Origin: Castanea sativa
Lineage: Eukaryota > Streptophyta > Magnoliopsida > Fagales > Fagaceae
Direction: 5' to 3'
Assembly (NCBI RefSeq): GCF_040712315.1
Contig: NC_134015.1
Coordinates: forward strand, 3,818,445-3,882,444
Length of the DNA: 64,000 bases
The position numbers and the translations under genes are program-made. Below the pieces are notes generated by a model. It ran no database searches. It was not told where the DNA came from and was given only the letters and a program-made list of their open reading frames with translations. Positions 48,330 to 61,380 of this stretch are shown here, piece after piece. The number at the start of each line of letters is the position of its first letter. Position 1 is the first letter of the stretch.

Positions 48330-48562
48330 ATGAGATTGATCTATCGGATCAATGATTTACTAGATTTGAAAATCATGTCTAGGTTGAAAACTCTTCGGGT
48401 AATGCATGAATATAACCCAGTTTGTCTTCAATCAGGTTAGTTTGCTTGATTTCTTCGGCTTAATTAATGACAACAAATATCAAGCTATGTCTTTCTTATT
48501 CTTTATTAATTTTTGGATTTTTCATTGCAGATTGTGTCAAGCGATTTAAATCATCCATTTGA
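48330..48562 (+). CDS. small conserved ORF, copy 4 (45 aa, spliced)
   Basis: Exon 1 48330-48435, intron 48436-48530 (GTTAGT…TTGCAG, 95 nt), exon 2 48531-48562. The product starts MRLIYRINDLLDLK, continues IMSRLKTLRVMHEYN and crosses the intron at LQSDCVKRFKSSI before TGA. It is the consensus form of the family. Its promoter has been pushed 345 bp away by a MITE, so expression from the ancestral TATA box is doubtful. Unknown product. Confidence 0.48.
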
Positions 48563-49082
48563 AAACTCTTGAATCTCCATCTTATGTTACTATTTACAGG
48601 CACTTATGGCGTGTTCCTGACTTGCAAGGCGTAATAATGTATGAGAACTTGTATAATTTAATTCAGTTGTAATTGTAATAGCAATATTTTACAATCATAA
48701 CAGAGTCTTAATCCCAAATATTTTAGGAGTTTGCTATGGATCCTCAACAATATTATTCTATAACAATATTTACCTAATCCCCAATCTTTCTTAAACATTC
48801 ATTGAATTAGTCACATGTATATCAGTATATGAACCCATATAGTATAACAGTCTCTTTTTTATTCAACCTCTTATGGTATTAGATTATTTTCATTTCATTT
48901 GACTAATTTCCATTAGATCCTTTAATGATCTTAATAAATAATGTATGGAAGTAACACTATTCATACTTTATTGGCTGATATAAATACGTGTTTATTTTTA
49001 GCCAAGTAATAAATTTAAATATGTGTTTTAATTTATTTAGAAAATTTTATGATCAATGCCTAAAGAATTGTATATAAGTTTT

Positions 49083-49263
49083 GAGAGATGCTACGTCCAC
49101 AACATTTTTATAACATTTTCACAACAAATCAGAGGTGGTTAGTTGTTATTGGTTCAAATTTAAACCTAACACTAAGATTACTTTTTTGTCCCAACAATAA
49201 TAACTAGTAACAACCTGCCACTTAGGATTTGTTGTAAAAATATTGTGGATATATCATTTCTCA
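49083..49263. mobile_element. 181-bp MITE with 8-bp TSD, family D
   Basis: Inverted ends GAGAGATGCTACGTCCACAA and TTGTGGATATATCATTTCTC. Direct repeat TAAGTTTT at 49075-49082 and 49264-49271. The paralogous site at 24951-24970 is empty. An 8-bp duplication fits a hAT-type MITE. Confidence 0.88.
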
Positions 49264-50167
49264 TAAGTTTTACCTATAAAATATTTTCACAAGACTCACA
49301 ACTAGGAAAATTCCATGTGTTTTCTCAAAAAAAAAAGGAAAATTCCATGTGTGTAAAACTTTTAGTGACTAGCAGTCAGTCAATGACTCCGAGACGGGGG
49401 ATCTTTATTTTGGAGAATAATTCGGTTTGTTTAGGATCTCAGGGTCTGCACGAATCAGAAAAAATAAATATTGGTCGAAATTAAGGTGCCCACCCTAATA
49501 AGTCAAGTTTCAGCAAATCATTGACAATCATAATGTAAGTGTTAGATTTTTCTTGTATAAAATAAGTATAAGGAAGTTCATCAAAAAACAAGTATAAGGA
49601 AATCGTTGACACAAGTATAGCTAATTTTGATTCTCAAAAAAAAAAAAAAAATTATAGCTAATTTTCATGTAAACATAAGTAAAAAAAGAAAAAAGAAAAA
49701 AGAAAAAACAGAATTATAGCCAGTTCTTATTGATTTAATTTTCTTAAAAAATAAGTTGGATAAAACTCATAAAACTATAGTTACGTCCAGAAGTAGTGAA
49801 GTTTAAAAGTTGCACATAATCAAATAAATTTTTTTTTTTTTAACAAAGAAGTAATATTTTGAAATAAATATATAAATTTACGAATCATGTTCTATTTTCA
49901 ATTAATTTTGGCAATAAAATCTCGATCTATATTCTTCTTTGTCAAAATAATTTTTCTCTAAAGGGTTGTTAAATGTTGGTGAAATCTCTGCGAAAGATGA
50001 AAACTCTTGTATATATTAAAATTTGGAAGGATATCCTAGTATTTTCATTTCAGATCGTGCAATATTAATGTTTCATAACGTGGACAAGTTCTGCCTTATA
50101 TTCCATATATAAGATATTATGCATGGAGAAAAAAGAAGGTATATATATATATATATATATTTATATA

Positions 50168-50345
50168 TGAGAAATGATATGTTTACAACGTTTTTACAAC
50201 AAATCTTAAGTGGCAGGTTATTACTGATTATTATTGTTGGAGAAAAAAAGTAATCTTGGTGTTAGGTTCAAATTTGAACCAATAACAACTAACCACCTAT
50301 GATTTATTGTGAAAATATTGTAAGAATGTTGTGGACGTGACACTT
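50168..50345. mobile_element. MITE, family D, opposite orientation
   Basis: TGAGAAATGATATGTTTACAAC … GTTGTGGACGTGACA, with shared inner block GTAATCTTGGTGTTAGGTTC, the complement of the block in 49083-49263. Flanked by TA repeats, so the target duplication cannot be defined. Confidence 0.8.
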
Positions 50346-50533
50346 TTATATATATATATATATATATATAGTGAAAAGCTCAATGGAAGAAACAATACCA
50401 TTGCTTATTCTCTTTCATTTCTCATTTCTCAATATATGAATCTTTTTTTTTTGTTTGAGAATCACAATATATGAACCTAAGAAGTAAGAACTATCTCCAA
50501 TCGCATGCAGGGACTAATTAATAACCTCATAGA

Positions 50534-51196
50534 TCACTCACATCTCAAATAAAAGAAACAAAAAACATATAACCTAGAAAGCCCATAAAAATAGAGCAAA
50601 CTCAAGAGATTGTTTGCAATAAGATAAGAAGCATAAGCAACATGAATGGCATACTTGACCTGTTCATGTGAGAAAACCCTAGCACCCCAGTTTGAGAAAG
50701 TAATACTTTTTTGTTCCTCATAGTATACCCCAACTTCACTTGCTAACTCAACTAAACCACACCCATCTAGATTAGGCTTCTTAAGAACCCTAGCAGCCAA
50801 ATGACCCAGTTCCACCAGTCTTACAACCAAACATCTGGGGCCATTGTAGTATTTTCTTAACCTTATCCTTCACTCCAATTAATGCCAACAAAACACACAT
50901 TCGAATCACTCAAATTTCTTGATGGATTCAGGAAATGAATCCAAGTAGTACAATTGAACTATAAGGCAGCGAGTTCCTACACAAAAGATTAGTAACATCG
51001 CACCATTGCAATTGGGTATGCACTTGATATCAAATGGCACAATAGGTGCAACCAAAGGCTTTTCAAAGGAAGACCTTAGCTCATCAACATGACCATCTAC
51101 TAGAACAACACGGTCCACTACACTTGCCTTTACATAAACTCCATGTATTTCTATTTCATACATGCACATTTTGGATAGGAGAGAAATGGGAATCAT
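50534..51196 (-). pseudogene. exonuclease-domain protein, copy 3 (frameshifted)
   Basis: ATG at 51196 opens the same protein as copy 1, with motif I as VPFDIKC (Lys for Glu). Relative to copy 4 it has a 2-base loss near 50914 (CAAATTTC for CAAAAATTTC), a 4-base gain near 50880 (AATTAATGCC) and a 2-base loss near 50815 (CCACCAGTC for CCACACCAGTC). The C-terminal part, VFSHEQVKYAIHVAYASYLI, has Val where motif III needs Asp (HVA for HDA), and the original stop is lost so the frame runs on for about 17 codons. Three independent lesions plus loss of two catalytic residues make this the most decayed of the long copies. Confidence 0.88.
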
Positions 51197-52240
51197 AGTG
51201 GTTTTTTCTAGCTTCTAACCTTCACCCTAGCTAGACATGATGAGAAAGCATGCGCACTGGCTGCATTGTGTTAGTTTATAGAAGTTAGAGTTTGGCGGTT
51301 TGGTGGCAATTGAACTTTAATTACTTTCTGTGCATGTGTATTTATTGCAAAGGCAATAAGTTGTCTTATTAGTTATAAAGACAGTAAAATGTCCTATTAT
51401 ATAGTTGGTAAAGTTTCTTGATGTTATATCTGAATCTCAGAATTTTCTCATTTTTATTGAAATAGACAATAGAGAGCTTTCAAATTTTAAAGACAATGAG
51501 TATTAAGTTACTTGATGAAGTCATTTAACATTACACATGAATTTTCAACCAAATCATACTTTTGAAACGTAAATTAATAGAATATCTTATTAGTTGGTAA
51601 AGTTTTTTTTAAACTTGAATCTTAAATTTCTACTTCATACTAAAATGGCTTGGTTGGAAAGCCTAGAGGCAATGAAATTGAAATGATAAATTTACTTTTC
51701 TCCTGGCAATCTACATAAATCAATTTCCTTACCATGCAATGATATTTTTTTCAAATATATTTTGAAATTAGGAAATGAGCATTGAGTTGCTTCCCAATGT
51801 ATGAATCTAATGAGACTTAACGGATTAAATATAGAACACAATTTTGGCTTGCTAAGAAATTCATTGGAACTGGTTCTATTAACAAACAGGCCAAATGCAT
51901 GCACAAATTTCTACTCTGATTGCTTAATGAACAAACTTCACTTCTTGATATCCCTTTTTATAAGCAACTCAGAAGGTAAATTGTATGGGTATCAGAACTT
52001 ATCAAGAAGGCTGAAGTTCGCATTTTAAATCAAATATTTTACATAGAGCAGATATTCATGAGATGCAAAATATCGAAACTCAAAATTTTATTTCCATCAT
52101 ATATATCCAACTCAAGGTACATGAGCTTTGATGGAAAAACTATGCCAAAGCCCCGAAGTAAATTAAATAGTTAATTCCAAGATTGATAAAGGATACCTCC
52201 AAAATGTTTTTTTTTTTTTTTTTAAATCCTCAGCATCAAA
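51197..52240. other. exonuclease upstream region, unit 4
   Basis: Equivalent to 29935-30845 and 58963-60010. No gene. The TATA-equivalent reads TTTATAGAAG, as in copy 1. Confidence 0.55.
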
Positions 52241-52464
52241 CAGCTAGCAAAGGCATAAATTAATATACCAATATATTTATATACGCACACGCACATATGG
52301 AGGGATAGATAAGTAACGTAACCTACATTAATTAAAAAAAAAAAAAAAGATTAGCGACTTACAGGTATTTGTAGAAGATAGTAAAGGGACCCATAAACAC
52401 CAAAATATAGAAGCCCACATAACACCGATTGAATGATACAACCCCCCTCATAAGATCTTAAACC

Positions 52465-52809
52465 CTAAACACCACAATGAAAATCTTTGACCTCTCTCTG
52501 CAAAAGTAACACCTCTCCCCAACAACCAATCACCATTAGTTCCCCCTCCCCCCCCAAAATTAACTCTGCCAATATTTGCTCATTAAGACTTAGCTTCTTG
52601 ACAAGGCAACTCACCCATAAACACAATATTATTGCTCTCATTGGATATATATGATATGTAGGCTTGAGAGACAATGAACCAGATCCAAGCTTGATGCATC
52701 TGAATGATGATGGCAATGGGGTCCAAAACAAGTTTAATATTGGAGCACCTAGGCAACTAGGCACTAAGGCGTGACCAACATCCAGCTTTCCATGCAATAG
52801 CATAGCCAC
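52465..52809 (-). pseudogene. conserved MLLHGK segment, copy in unit 4 (longest frame)
   Basis: A 114-codon frame starting MLLHGKLDVGHALVPS, containing LFWTPLPSSFRCIKLG and continuing past the point where other copies stop. Since the sister copies are frameshifted and the extension is not shared, the length is probably fortuitous. Product unknown. Confidence 0.35.
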
Positions 52810-52879
52810 ATGTAGAGCCAGGGGACCATGGCCACCCTAAATTTTGAGAGATTTCCCATGCCATGTTATTGTTTGGGAC

Positions 52880-54359
52880 TTAGTGAAAACTTTTAAAAAC
52901 AATGTTAATTTTACAGTTGTTGGACATAACCATACACACTTTTATTTTGTACTGAATTAGTTTTATATTGAAATCGTGACTTGAAATCACAATTTCAGCG
53001 CAAAATAAAAGTGTATATATGGTTGTGTGCAACAACTGGTGTACACTAGAATTTACTGATCTTTTAAATCCTACATTGGATTTATTATGACTTACAATTT
53101 CTAACAGTAAAGATATAGTCATTTCGTGTTTTCTACAGTAGATATAGACCATCAATCCAAATTACTTCATACATCATATAATACGCTCCTCTATTTTAAA
53201 AAATATCATTTATATAAGTTCATTAGTATATTAACTCATTAACAATATCATTTATGGTGATTATTATTTTTTCTCACATTTCATCTCTCTACTTCTCTTT
53301 ACATGATATTAAGAAAGAAATAGTATATGGAATTATAACCTATCTGCGTTGATTCTTTTCATTTTCTTCTTGTTGCTTTAACATAATTTTTTCACTCTAT
53401 ATATATAATTAGTAATAAATTTCTAGCTGTAGCACTGTTTTCCTTGCTTAGATATGATCAGGACAATGCAAATGTGTCTGTTATAGCTCATAATTAATTA
53501 AGCACCGTACTATTCCATGACCTTTACATGAATAGCTAGTACTAATTGATTATCATAAATGAATTTTATATGTTACCATTGACGACAAAGACAAAGTATG
53601 TATCATCCTTCCTGCTCTAATTCAATCTCACTCAATCTCTTGAAGCTTAATTTTGAGAAAAAGTATGAAAACACTTATTGCATCAAGTTGTTTAAACAGG
53701 TTAGGCTACACCACTTTTTAGAGAATGTGGAGAATGTGTCACCTCATAATGGAGTGATCATATATAATTGATGGCCCTGGATGTTTGTTCATGTAGTGAC
53801 AATAAAGAAAAAAGCTTTCTTTTTAGCAATTGGTTTCCTCGATTAAATTAAATAAATATTAGTTAAGTGTCTTCATTATGCTTTTAAGTTCTTTATTTTC
53901 TCTTGTTTTAACGGCCAATAAAGAAAGAAAGTAGGAGGTGATTGATGGAAGGCCTAGACTTTGTTTAGAGTCTTTAGACAGAATCATAGTAGTGTCCCGC
54001 TCCAAAATACTAATGACTTGTTTGGATTGAAGAGGAAAAGAGAGAGAATAGAGTAAAGTTAACCGAAAATTAGCCTAATATTTGGTCAACTTTGCTCTAC
54101 TCATCTTTACTTCCTCTCAATCCAAACAAACCATAAATTTTCTTTATACATCAAGTTCTTATATATGATCATAACATAAGTATAGCAACCTATTTTAAGG
54201 CTATAATTAATGAGTCAAGTTGAGTGTTAGTAGTTTATGATTGGTTCATGTAATTTTATTTTGAAGACATATTGAGCTCGAACTTATCGCCAAATCATTT
54301 TTTTTTTTTTTGTTTATTTCGTTTCCTTGTTGAGAAAATATCTTTTTTTTTTTTTTTGG
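52880..54359. other. array spacer, unit 4 end
   Basis: No gene. Colinear with 60680-62830 without the solo LTR. The undisturbed target AATAGCTAGTACTAATTG is at 53531-53548. Blocks near 53700-53800 and 53940-54300 match unit 0. Confidence 0.65.
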
Positions 54360-54706
54360 ACGGAAAAGAGAGAGGGAGCAATATCTATTTTTAAATGAGC
54401 ATAAATGATTCCATAAACTCTAGGATAGATTTCTTATTTTCCTTCCTTTGTGAGCATTAAGTAAGTTACAATTCATCGTTGATGCATTAACATAAAAGAT
54501 GATATTTAGTCAGAGCATGAAATATGTTATAATAAAAAATTTATATACTTATGAGTTCTAATTAATTTCAGATAAAATCTCTTGTTATCAATAAATAAAT
54601 TAGAATCAAATCCATTCTACACTTTAAAAAAATAATTCTTAGCTTTTTTGCCTTATAGTAAGGAGTAATTATTATAAAATCAACGTAATGAAAAAATTTT
54701 AGGTCC

Positions 54707-55955
54707 TAGGGGGCCCGGTTACCTGGGCCCCCTGGGTCAAATTTTTTTTAGGTATAATTGGCCTATCTAAAGGTTGGGCCTCTCTCTTCCAAAGCTTGTC
54801 CTCCTCCCCTAATAGTCCAGATCGTTCCATCCAAAAGAAAATTAAAAACCCACCCACAGTTACAGGTTATAGCCTTATACAAACCAAATTTAGGGGGTAA
54901 GAAAAAGAGATGGAGAAAGTCAAGAGAGAGATAGACCGAGAGATGGAGTGATAAATATGTTTGCAGAGAGACTGGTAAGAATTCAGCAACTTCAACTTGC
55001 TTTAATCTTGTATTTGCTACACAGTACAAGATTTTAACAAAAATGAGAAGAAGCAAATGCATATCCATAACTTTTGGAACAAGAGCTAAAGGAGAAAGAA
55101 ACTAGAACTTAACAACCCAGATATCCGGTGAAAATAACAAGAAGATAAAGATGTAGTTAAGTGGGTAGGTTGGCAGTGGGGTAGGTGGATAGTTAATAGA
55201 GTTTTTATTTTATTTATATATTATATTTAATTATTCATTACGTAGTTGTAGAGAGCAACGTTGTAGTCTTACATAAGGTACTTTTTTTTTAGGACTTACA
55301 TAGTACTGATTATTAAAAAATATATATAGTAATACATATAATATAATATTATATATAAGAAATGTACAATAATATTTAATATATAATTTTAAAATTTTAA
55401 ATAATAATTCATTTTAGTACCAATTTATTATTACATTATTGTTAATTTCAGTTATAAACTTACTATATATAAAATGTGGATTTGTTATTTTACTTTTCTA
55501 GATATAAAATCCTCTTTGTTACATTTTGCTATTTCTATTTTGTAAATATAAGATGTAAAATGCTAAAAACTTACATAAAATTCTTTAAAAAGATGTTATA
55601 TATTTTTCAAACATACATATTTATTACTATTAGTTTATTAGTATATGAAAAAAAAACTTATTATCTATTTATATAATTTAAAAATTATTAACTAAATTAT
55701 TTATGATATCATCGATTCGATTTTGGTTGGACCATAAAACTGATAACCAGTCCCTTTTGTGGTTCTTTGACTGTACCGATTTTTAAAACCATAAGTTTAC
55801 TATAATTTCCCTCGCAATTAAAATGTCACAAAAATTTAAAAGAAAAAAAAATGGACTTGCCCACATTGTAAACTTATAAAATTTGGACTTGTCCACATTT
55901 TTTTTCTTATACTTTAGCCCCCTAACTTGAAATCCTTGATTTGTCTCTGCTAGAA
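54707..55955. mobile_element. probable degraded DNA-transposon fragment
   Basis: This interval is absent from unit 4. Its left edge has GGGGGCCCGGTTACCTGGGC with a short hairpin (CAGGTAACCGGG). Its right edge reads, on the minus strand, AGGATTTCAAGTTAGGGGGC, reminiscent of hAT-related plant elements. The interior is very AT-rich with no transposase. Edges approximate. Confidence 0.35.
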
Positions 55956-56576
55956 GCACAAAGAAATTGTATTGTCTCCTCTCACATTTATAGTGGACGA
56001 CCCTACCATGAATTTGAAAAGTAGATCCTATTATGAATGTAAGAGGAGAGGGTACCATTGACCATACTTCGGAGATACCTAAGAATTACTCAAACATGAT
56101 ATGCTCTAATACTAGTTATTATAATCTAAATTCTATAATTATCTTATTATGGTAAGAATTCAATTTCCCTAGTATTTTTAAAAAAAAAACACTAGAGATC
56201 TTATTTTGGAAACAATTTAATTTCCTATAATTCATTTCTATTGAAAATAATTCATATCAGGAAAACAGTTCAAGTTACCAATACATATGGTGGCAAGATT
56301 AAAAATTAAATGCATGCCATTTATTTTGGTAAGAATCCTGTCTATGATAATCCTTTGGAAATATTCTTGGCAGCGTAGTTGGAAATCATATCTTTTATCT
56401 CAAAAAAAAATTATTGTTTTTATTTGGAAATAGTATAAATGTGCCTCACATATAAGTTAAGAAATCCAATTTTTGATTCTCAATGTTTGTTTGCATGCCA
56501 ACTTTTGCAAGAGGCATGCTGATGTGGAAGATACATTTATAGATATCAAGATTAATGATTCATAAGTAATTTTGAT

Positions 56577-56584
56577 TATAAATA
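56577..56584 (+). promoter_or_regulatory. TATA box of small ORF copy 5
   Basis: TATAAATA followed by GACCC, 74 bp before the first ATG of the locus. Confidence 0.6.
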
Positions 56585-56650
56585 GACCCTCTTGGACCTT
56601 TCCTTTCACTAGAAAATTTTCATTGACATAATCATGAGAGTGTGTGTTAG

Positions 56651-56882
56651 ATGAGATTATCCATCGGATCAATGATTTACCAGATTTGAAAATCATGTCT
56701 AGGTTGAAGACTCTTCGGGTAATGCATGAATATAATCAAATTCGTCTTCAATCAGGTTAGTTAGCTTGATTTCTTCTACTTAATTAATGACAATAAATAT
56801 CAAGTTATGTCTTTCTTATTCTCTATTAATTTTTGGATTTTTGGTTGCAGATTGTGTTAAGCCATTTAAATCATCCATTTGA
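56651..56882 (+). pseudogene. small conserved ORF, copy 5 (N-terminal frameshift)
   Basis: A one-base deletion shortly after the first ATG (ATGAGATTATCC against ATGAGATTGATC in copy 4) ends the long frame. An internal ATG at 56695 restarts the conserved frame: MSRLKTLRVMHEYN, then across a 95-nt intron (56756-56850) LQSDCVKPFKSSI and TGA at 56880-56882, 31 codons. Splice sites are intact. It may be a shortened but still translatable version, or simply decayed. Confidence 0.45.
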
Positions 56883-58357
56883 GAACTCAAGAATCTGCAT
56901 CTTATGCTACCATTCACATTTACATATGGCGTGTACCTGACTTGCAAGACGTAATATTGTCCACAAATAAATTAAAAAGCTTTGTTTTGCCATTCTACCT
57001 CGACCTGTAGGTATTGTTTTGCCATGCTTACAAGAAGCATGTAAGCAAATGCAATGAATGAGTGGGGTAAAACTAAAGGGAGAGGTCTGGGTCTAGTGCT
57101 TCCTTTGCACTGGATCCGGTCGAATGATGACATGTGTTCAAATATAGACATTTGTCACAATCCAACGGGCTAGTGTCACTGGATGTTTGGACTTAATCTC
57201 AAACCAAAACTAAAATCAACTTGTCTCTATTAAGATGATTTACCTATGTTGACTCTTTATAAAAGGAGTATTTGCTTTTCCCCACATAAAATAGCATAAA
57301 CTGTAACTACAAGTCTACAACGCAATGGTTTCAGTTCTGATAGCTATAAAATTAATGGAATTAGTCACATAAGATGCATATATAAACCCATGCACAACTC
57401 TTTCTTTTTTATTAAACCTCGAATGGTATCAGATTATTTTTATTTCATTTGACTATTTCCATTAGACCCTTTAATGATTTTAATGAATAATGTATGGAAG
57501 CAACACTATTTGTACTTTATTGGTTGATATAAACATGTGTATTTTTTAGCCAAGATATAAATTTAAATGTGTGTTTTAATTGTGAGAACACAGAATAAAA
57601 AAAAAAAACTAAAATAAGAATAAAAACACATAATTATAGCTAATTTTCATTGACTTATTTTTCTTAAAAAATAAGTTGGATAAAAGTATAGTTACATCTA
57701 GAAGAAATGAAGTTTAAAAAGTTTCACATATACAAATAAATTTAAAAAAAAAAAAAAAAAGAGCAAGTAACATTTGCAATAAATAAATAAATTTACGAAT
57801 AATTTTGATTTTTTTAATTAAATTTGGCGAATAAAATCTCAATTTATATACCTCTTTGTCAAAAGAATTCTTCTCTAACAGGGTTTTTCAATCTTGGTTA
57901 AATCTATGTCAAGAAGAGAACTCTTGTATGTATTAAAATTTGGAAGGATATCCAAGTAGTCTACATTTCAGATCGTGCAATATTAATGTTTCATAATGTG
58001 GACAAGTTCTGCCTAATATATATGGAATTATATATTAGATACTATGCATGGAGAAAATAAAAGATGGATATATTAGATATATAAAGTGAAAAGCACAATG
58101 GAAGAAACAATACCATCGCTTACTCTTCTTTCAATTCTTTTTTGTTTTTTTTTTTTGAAATGATTCTTCTTTCAATTCTTATTTCTCTAAACAATTTATC
58201 ACATATGAACCTAAGAATTATCTCCAATCCCATGCAGGGACTAAGTAAAAACCTCATACATATCACTCATCTCAAATAAAATAAACAAAAGACATATAAA
58301 TAACCTATGAAGCCCATAAAATTAGAGTAACACACAAGATTTTAAATTAACATTATC
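56883..58357. other. array spacer, no gene seen
   Basis: Matches 28440-28700 and 48830-50100 in patches (GATCGTGCAATATTAATGTT, AAGTTGGATAAAAGTATAGT). AT-rich. Confidence 0.55.
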
Positions 58358-58962
58358 CTAGAGCAAACTCAAGAGATTGTTTGCAATAAGATAAGAAGCA
58401 CAAGCATCATGAATGGCATACTTGACTTGTTCATGTGAAAAAACCCTAGCACCCCAGTCAGAGAAAGTAACACTTTTTGGCTCCTCATAGTACACCCCAA
58501 CTTCACTAGCTAGCTCAACTAAACCACACCCATCAAGATTTGGCTTCTCAAGAACCCTAGCAGCCAAATGACCCAGTTCCACACCAGTCTTACAACCAAA
58601 CATCTGGGGCCATTGTAGTATTTTCTTGACCTTATCCTTTACTCCAATGCCAACAAAACACACATTTGAATCACTCAAAAATTTCTTGATGGATTCAGGA
58701 AATGAATCCAAGTAGTACAATTGAACTATAAGGCAGCGAGTTCCAACAAAAGGATCAATAACATTGCACCATTGCAATTGGTTATGCACTTGATATCAAA
58801 TGCCACAATAGGTGCAACCAAAGGCTTTTCAAAGGAAGACCTTAGCTCATCAATATGAGCATCTACTAGAACAGCACAGTCCACCACACTTGCCCTTACA
58901 TAAACTTCTTGTATTTCTATTTCACACATGCAAATTTTGGATAGGAGAGAAATGGGAATCAT
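58358..58962 (-). pseudogene. WRN-like 3'-5' exonuclease-domain protein, copy 4 (one frameshift)
   Basis: 605 bp from ATG to TAG against 606 in copy 1: a single-base loss near 58745 (CCAACAAAAGG for CCCAATACAAAGG) is the only break. N-terminal frame 58726-58962 with VAFDIKC (Lys for catalytic Glu); C-terminal frame 58358-58789 with CFVGIGVKDKVKKI, KTGVELGHLAARVL, VFSHEQVKYAIHDACASYL and an intact stop. It is the best-preserved copy and has the best TATA box. If it is a gene elsewhere in the family, this is the nearest relative here. Role, if any, would be nuclease-like but probably catalytically altered. Confidence 0.87.
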
Positions 58963-59035
58963 AGTGGTTTTTTTCTAGCTTCTAACCTTCACCCTAGCTA
59001 GACATGATGAGAAAGCACTAGCTGCATTGTGTTAG

Positions 59036-59045
59036 TTTATATAAG
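59036..59045 (-). promoter_or_regulatory. TATA box of exonuclease copy 4
   Basis: On the minus strand CTTATATAAA lies about 75 bp before the ATG at 58962. In copies 1 and 3 the same place reads CTTCTATAAA, a damaged TATA box. Confidence 0.55.
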
Positions 59046-60399
59046 TGAGAGTTTAGTGGTTTGGTGGCAACTGAACTTCAATTACTTTCTGCGCATGTGT
59101 ATTTAATTAATTGCCAAGGCAGTAAGTTGTCCTATTAGTTGTATAAAGACAGTAAAATATCTTATTATATAGTTGGTAAAGTTTCTTAACGTTACACCTG
59201 AATTTCAGAACTCTCTCATTTTTCTTAAAACAGATAATGGAAAGCTTCAAAATTTTGTAGACCATGAATATTAAGTTACTCAATAAAGTCTTTTAACATT
59301 ACACATGAATTTTCAATCAAATCATACTTTTGAAACGTAAATTAATATAATATTTTATTAGTTGATAAAGTTTTTTGACATTATACTTGAATCTTAAAAT
59401 TCTACTTTATACTAAAATGGCTAGGTTGGAAAGCCTCAAAATATTAGAGGCAATGAAATAATAAATTTACTTTTCTCTTGGCGTTATACATAAGTCAATT
59501 GCCTTCAATGCAATGATATATTCTCAAATATATTGAGAAATTAGGAAATAAGCATTGAGGTGCTTACTAATATAAGAGTCTAATGAGACTTTACGGATTA
59601 AATAAAGAACACAATTATGGCTTGCTAAGAAATTCATTGGAATTGGTTCAATTTACAAATAGACCAGATGCATGCACAAATTTCTACTTTGATTGCTTAA
59701 TGAACAAACTTCACTTCTTGGTAACCCTTTTTATAAGCAACTCAGAGGGTAAATTGTATGAGTATCAGAACTTATCAAGAAAGCTGAAGTTCACATTTTA
59801 CCTCAAATATTTTACATAGAGCTGATACTCATGAGATATTGCAACACTGAATACCAAAAAATATTTCATTTCCATTATATCCAACTCAAGGTACTTGAGC
59901 TTTGATAGAAAAACTAAGCCGAAGCACCAAAGTAAATTATATAGTTAATTCCCAAGATTGATAAAGGCTACCTCTAAAATGTTTTTTTTTTTTAATCCTC
60001 AGCATCAAGCAGCTATCAAAGGCATAAATTAATATACCAATATATTTATATATTTATATATGCACACACATATTTATGAAGGGATAGATAAGTAACGTAA
60101 CTTACAAAAAGTGAAAAAAGATAAGTGACTTTCATATGTTTGTAGAAGATTGTAAAGGGACCCATAAACACCAAAATAAAAGCCCACATAACAACCGATT
60201 GGATGATAGAACCTCCATCACAAGAAGATCCTGAATAAACCCTAAACATCACAATAAAATTCTTTGACTTCTCTCTGCAAAAATAACACCTCACCCCAAC
60301 AACGAAAATCACCATTAGTTCCCCCCAATTAATTAACTCTGCCAATCTCTACACATTAAGACTTAGCTTTCTTATCAAAAAAAAAAAAAAAGACTTTGC

Positions 60400-60620
60400 T
60401 TCTTGACAAGGCAACTCACCCATAAACACAATATTGTTCTCATTGGATATATATGATATGTAGGCCGGTTTGAGAGACAAGGAACCAGATCCAAGCTTGA
60501 TGCATCTGAATCATGATGGCAATGGGTCCAAAACTAGTTTAATATTGGAGCACCTAGGCAACTAGGCACTGAAGCTTGACCAACAACCAGCTTTCCATGC
60601 AATAGAATAGCCACATGTAG
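60400..60620 (-). pseudogene. conserved MLLHGK segment, copy in unit 5
   Basis: Same segment as 11813-12043. It has lost one G in GGGGTCC near 60527 and has further changes, so the frame is broken. Confidence 0.4.
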
Positions 60621-61380
60621 AGCCGGGAAGACATAGCCTCCCTAAAGTTCGAAAGATTAATCCCATGCCGTATTATTATTAGAGACTTAGTGACATCTTT
60701 TAAAAGCAGTGTTTATTTTACACTGGTGTACTTACAGTTGTGTGCTACAATCAGCGTTCACTAGTATTTACCAATCTTTTAAATCTTACTTTGGGTTTAT
60801 TAATACCTACCATTTGGCATAGTAAAGTATTGCTATTTGGATTTTTTTTTTCTTACATTGGGTTTATTATAACCTACCATTTGGAATAGTAAAGATATAA
60901 CCATTAATTTAGAGTTTTTTTTTGCTGTAGACATAGATCATCAGTCCAAATTACTTTTGCTTTTTCTTTATACATCATATAATACACTCCTTTCTATTTT
61001 AACAATATCATTTATATTTTACTAAAAAAAAAACAATATCATTTATATAAGTTCATTAGTATATTAACTCTTTAACAATATCATTTATGGTGATTATCTT
61101 TTTTTTTTTCTCTCACATTTCATCTCTCTACTTTTCTTTACATGAAATTAAGAAAGAAATAGTATATGGAATTCTGTAATCCTATCTGCGTTGGTTCTTT
61201 TCATTTTCTTCTTGTTGCTTGAACACAAATTTTCACTCTATATAATTAGCAATAAATTTCTTGCTCTAGCACTGTCTTCCATGCTTAGAAATGAACAGGA
61301 CAATGCAAATGTGTCTGCTATAACTCATAACGATTAACGGTTAAGCACCGTACTTCCATGACCTTTACATGAATAGCTAG

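Larger units (their letters stand above)
46770..54300. repeat. array unit 4 (well preserved)
   Basis: Order: AGCATAAATGATTCCATAAACTC block, fold-back MITE, TATA box, small ORF copy 4, spacer, exonuclease copy 3, CCTCAGCATCAAACAGCTAGC, MLLHGK segment, GTAGCACTGTTTTCC block, GAGAATGTGTCACCTC block. Colinear with unit 5. Confidence 0.8.
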
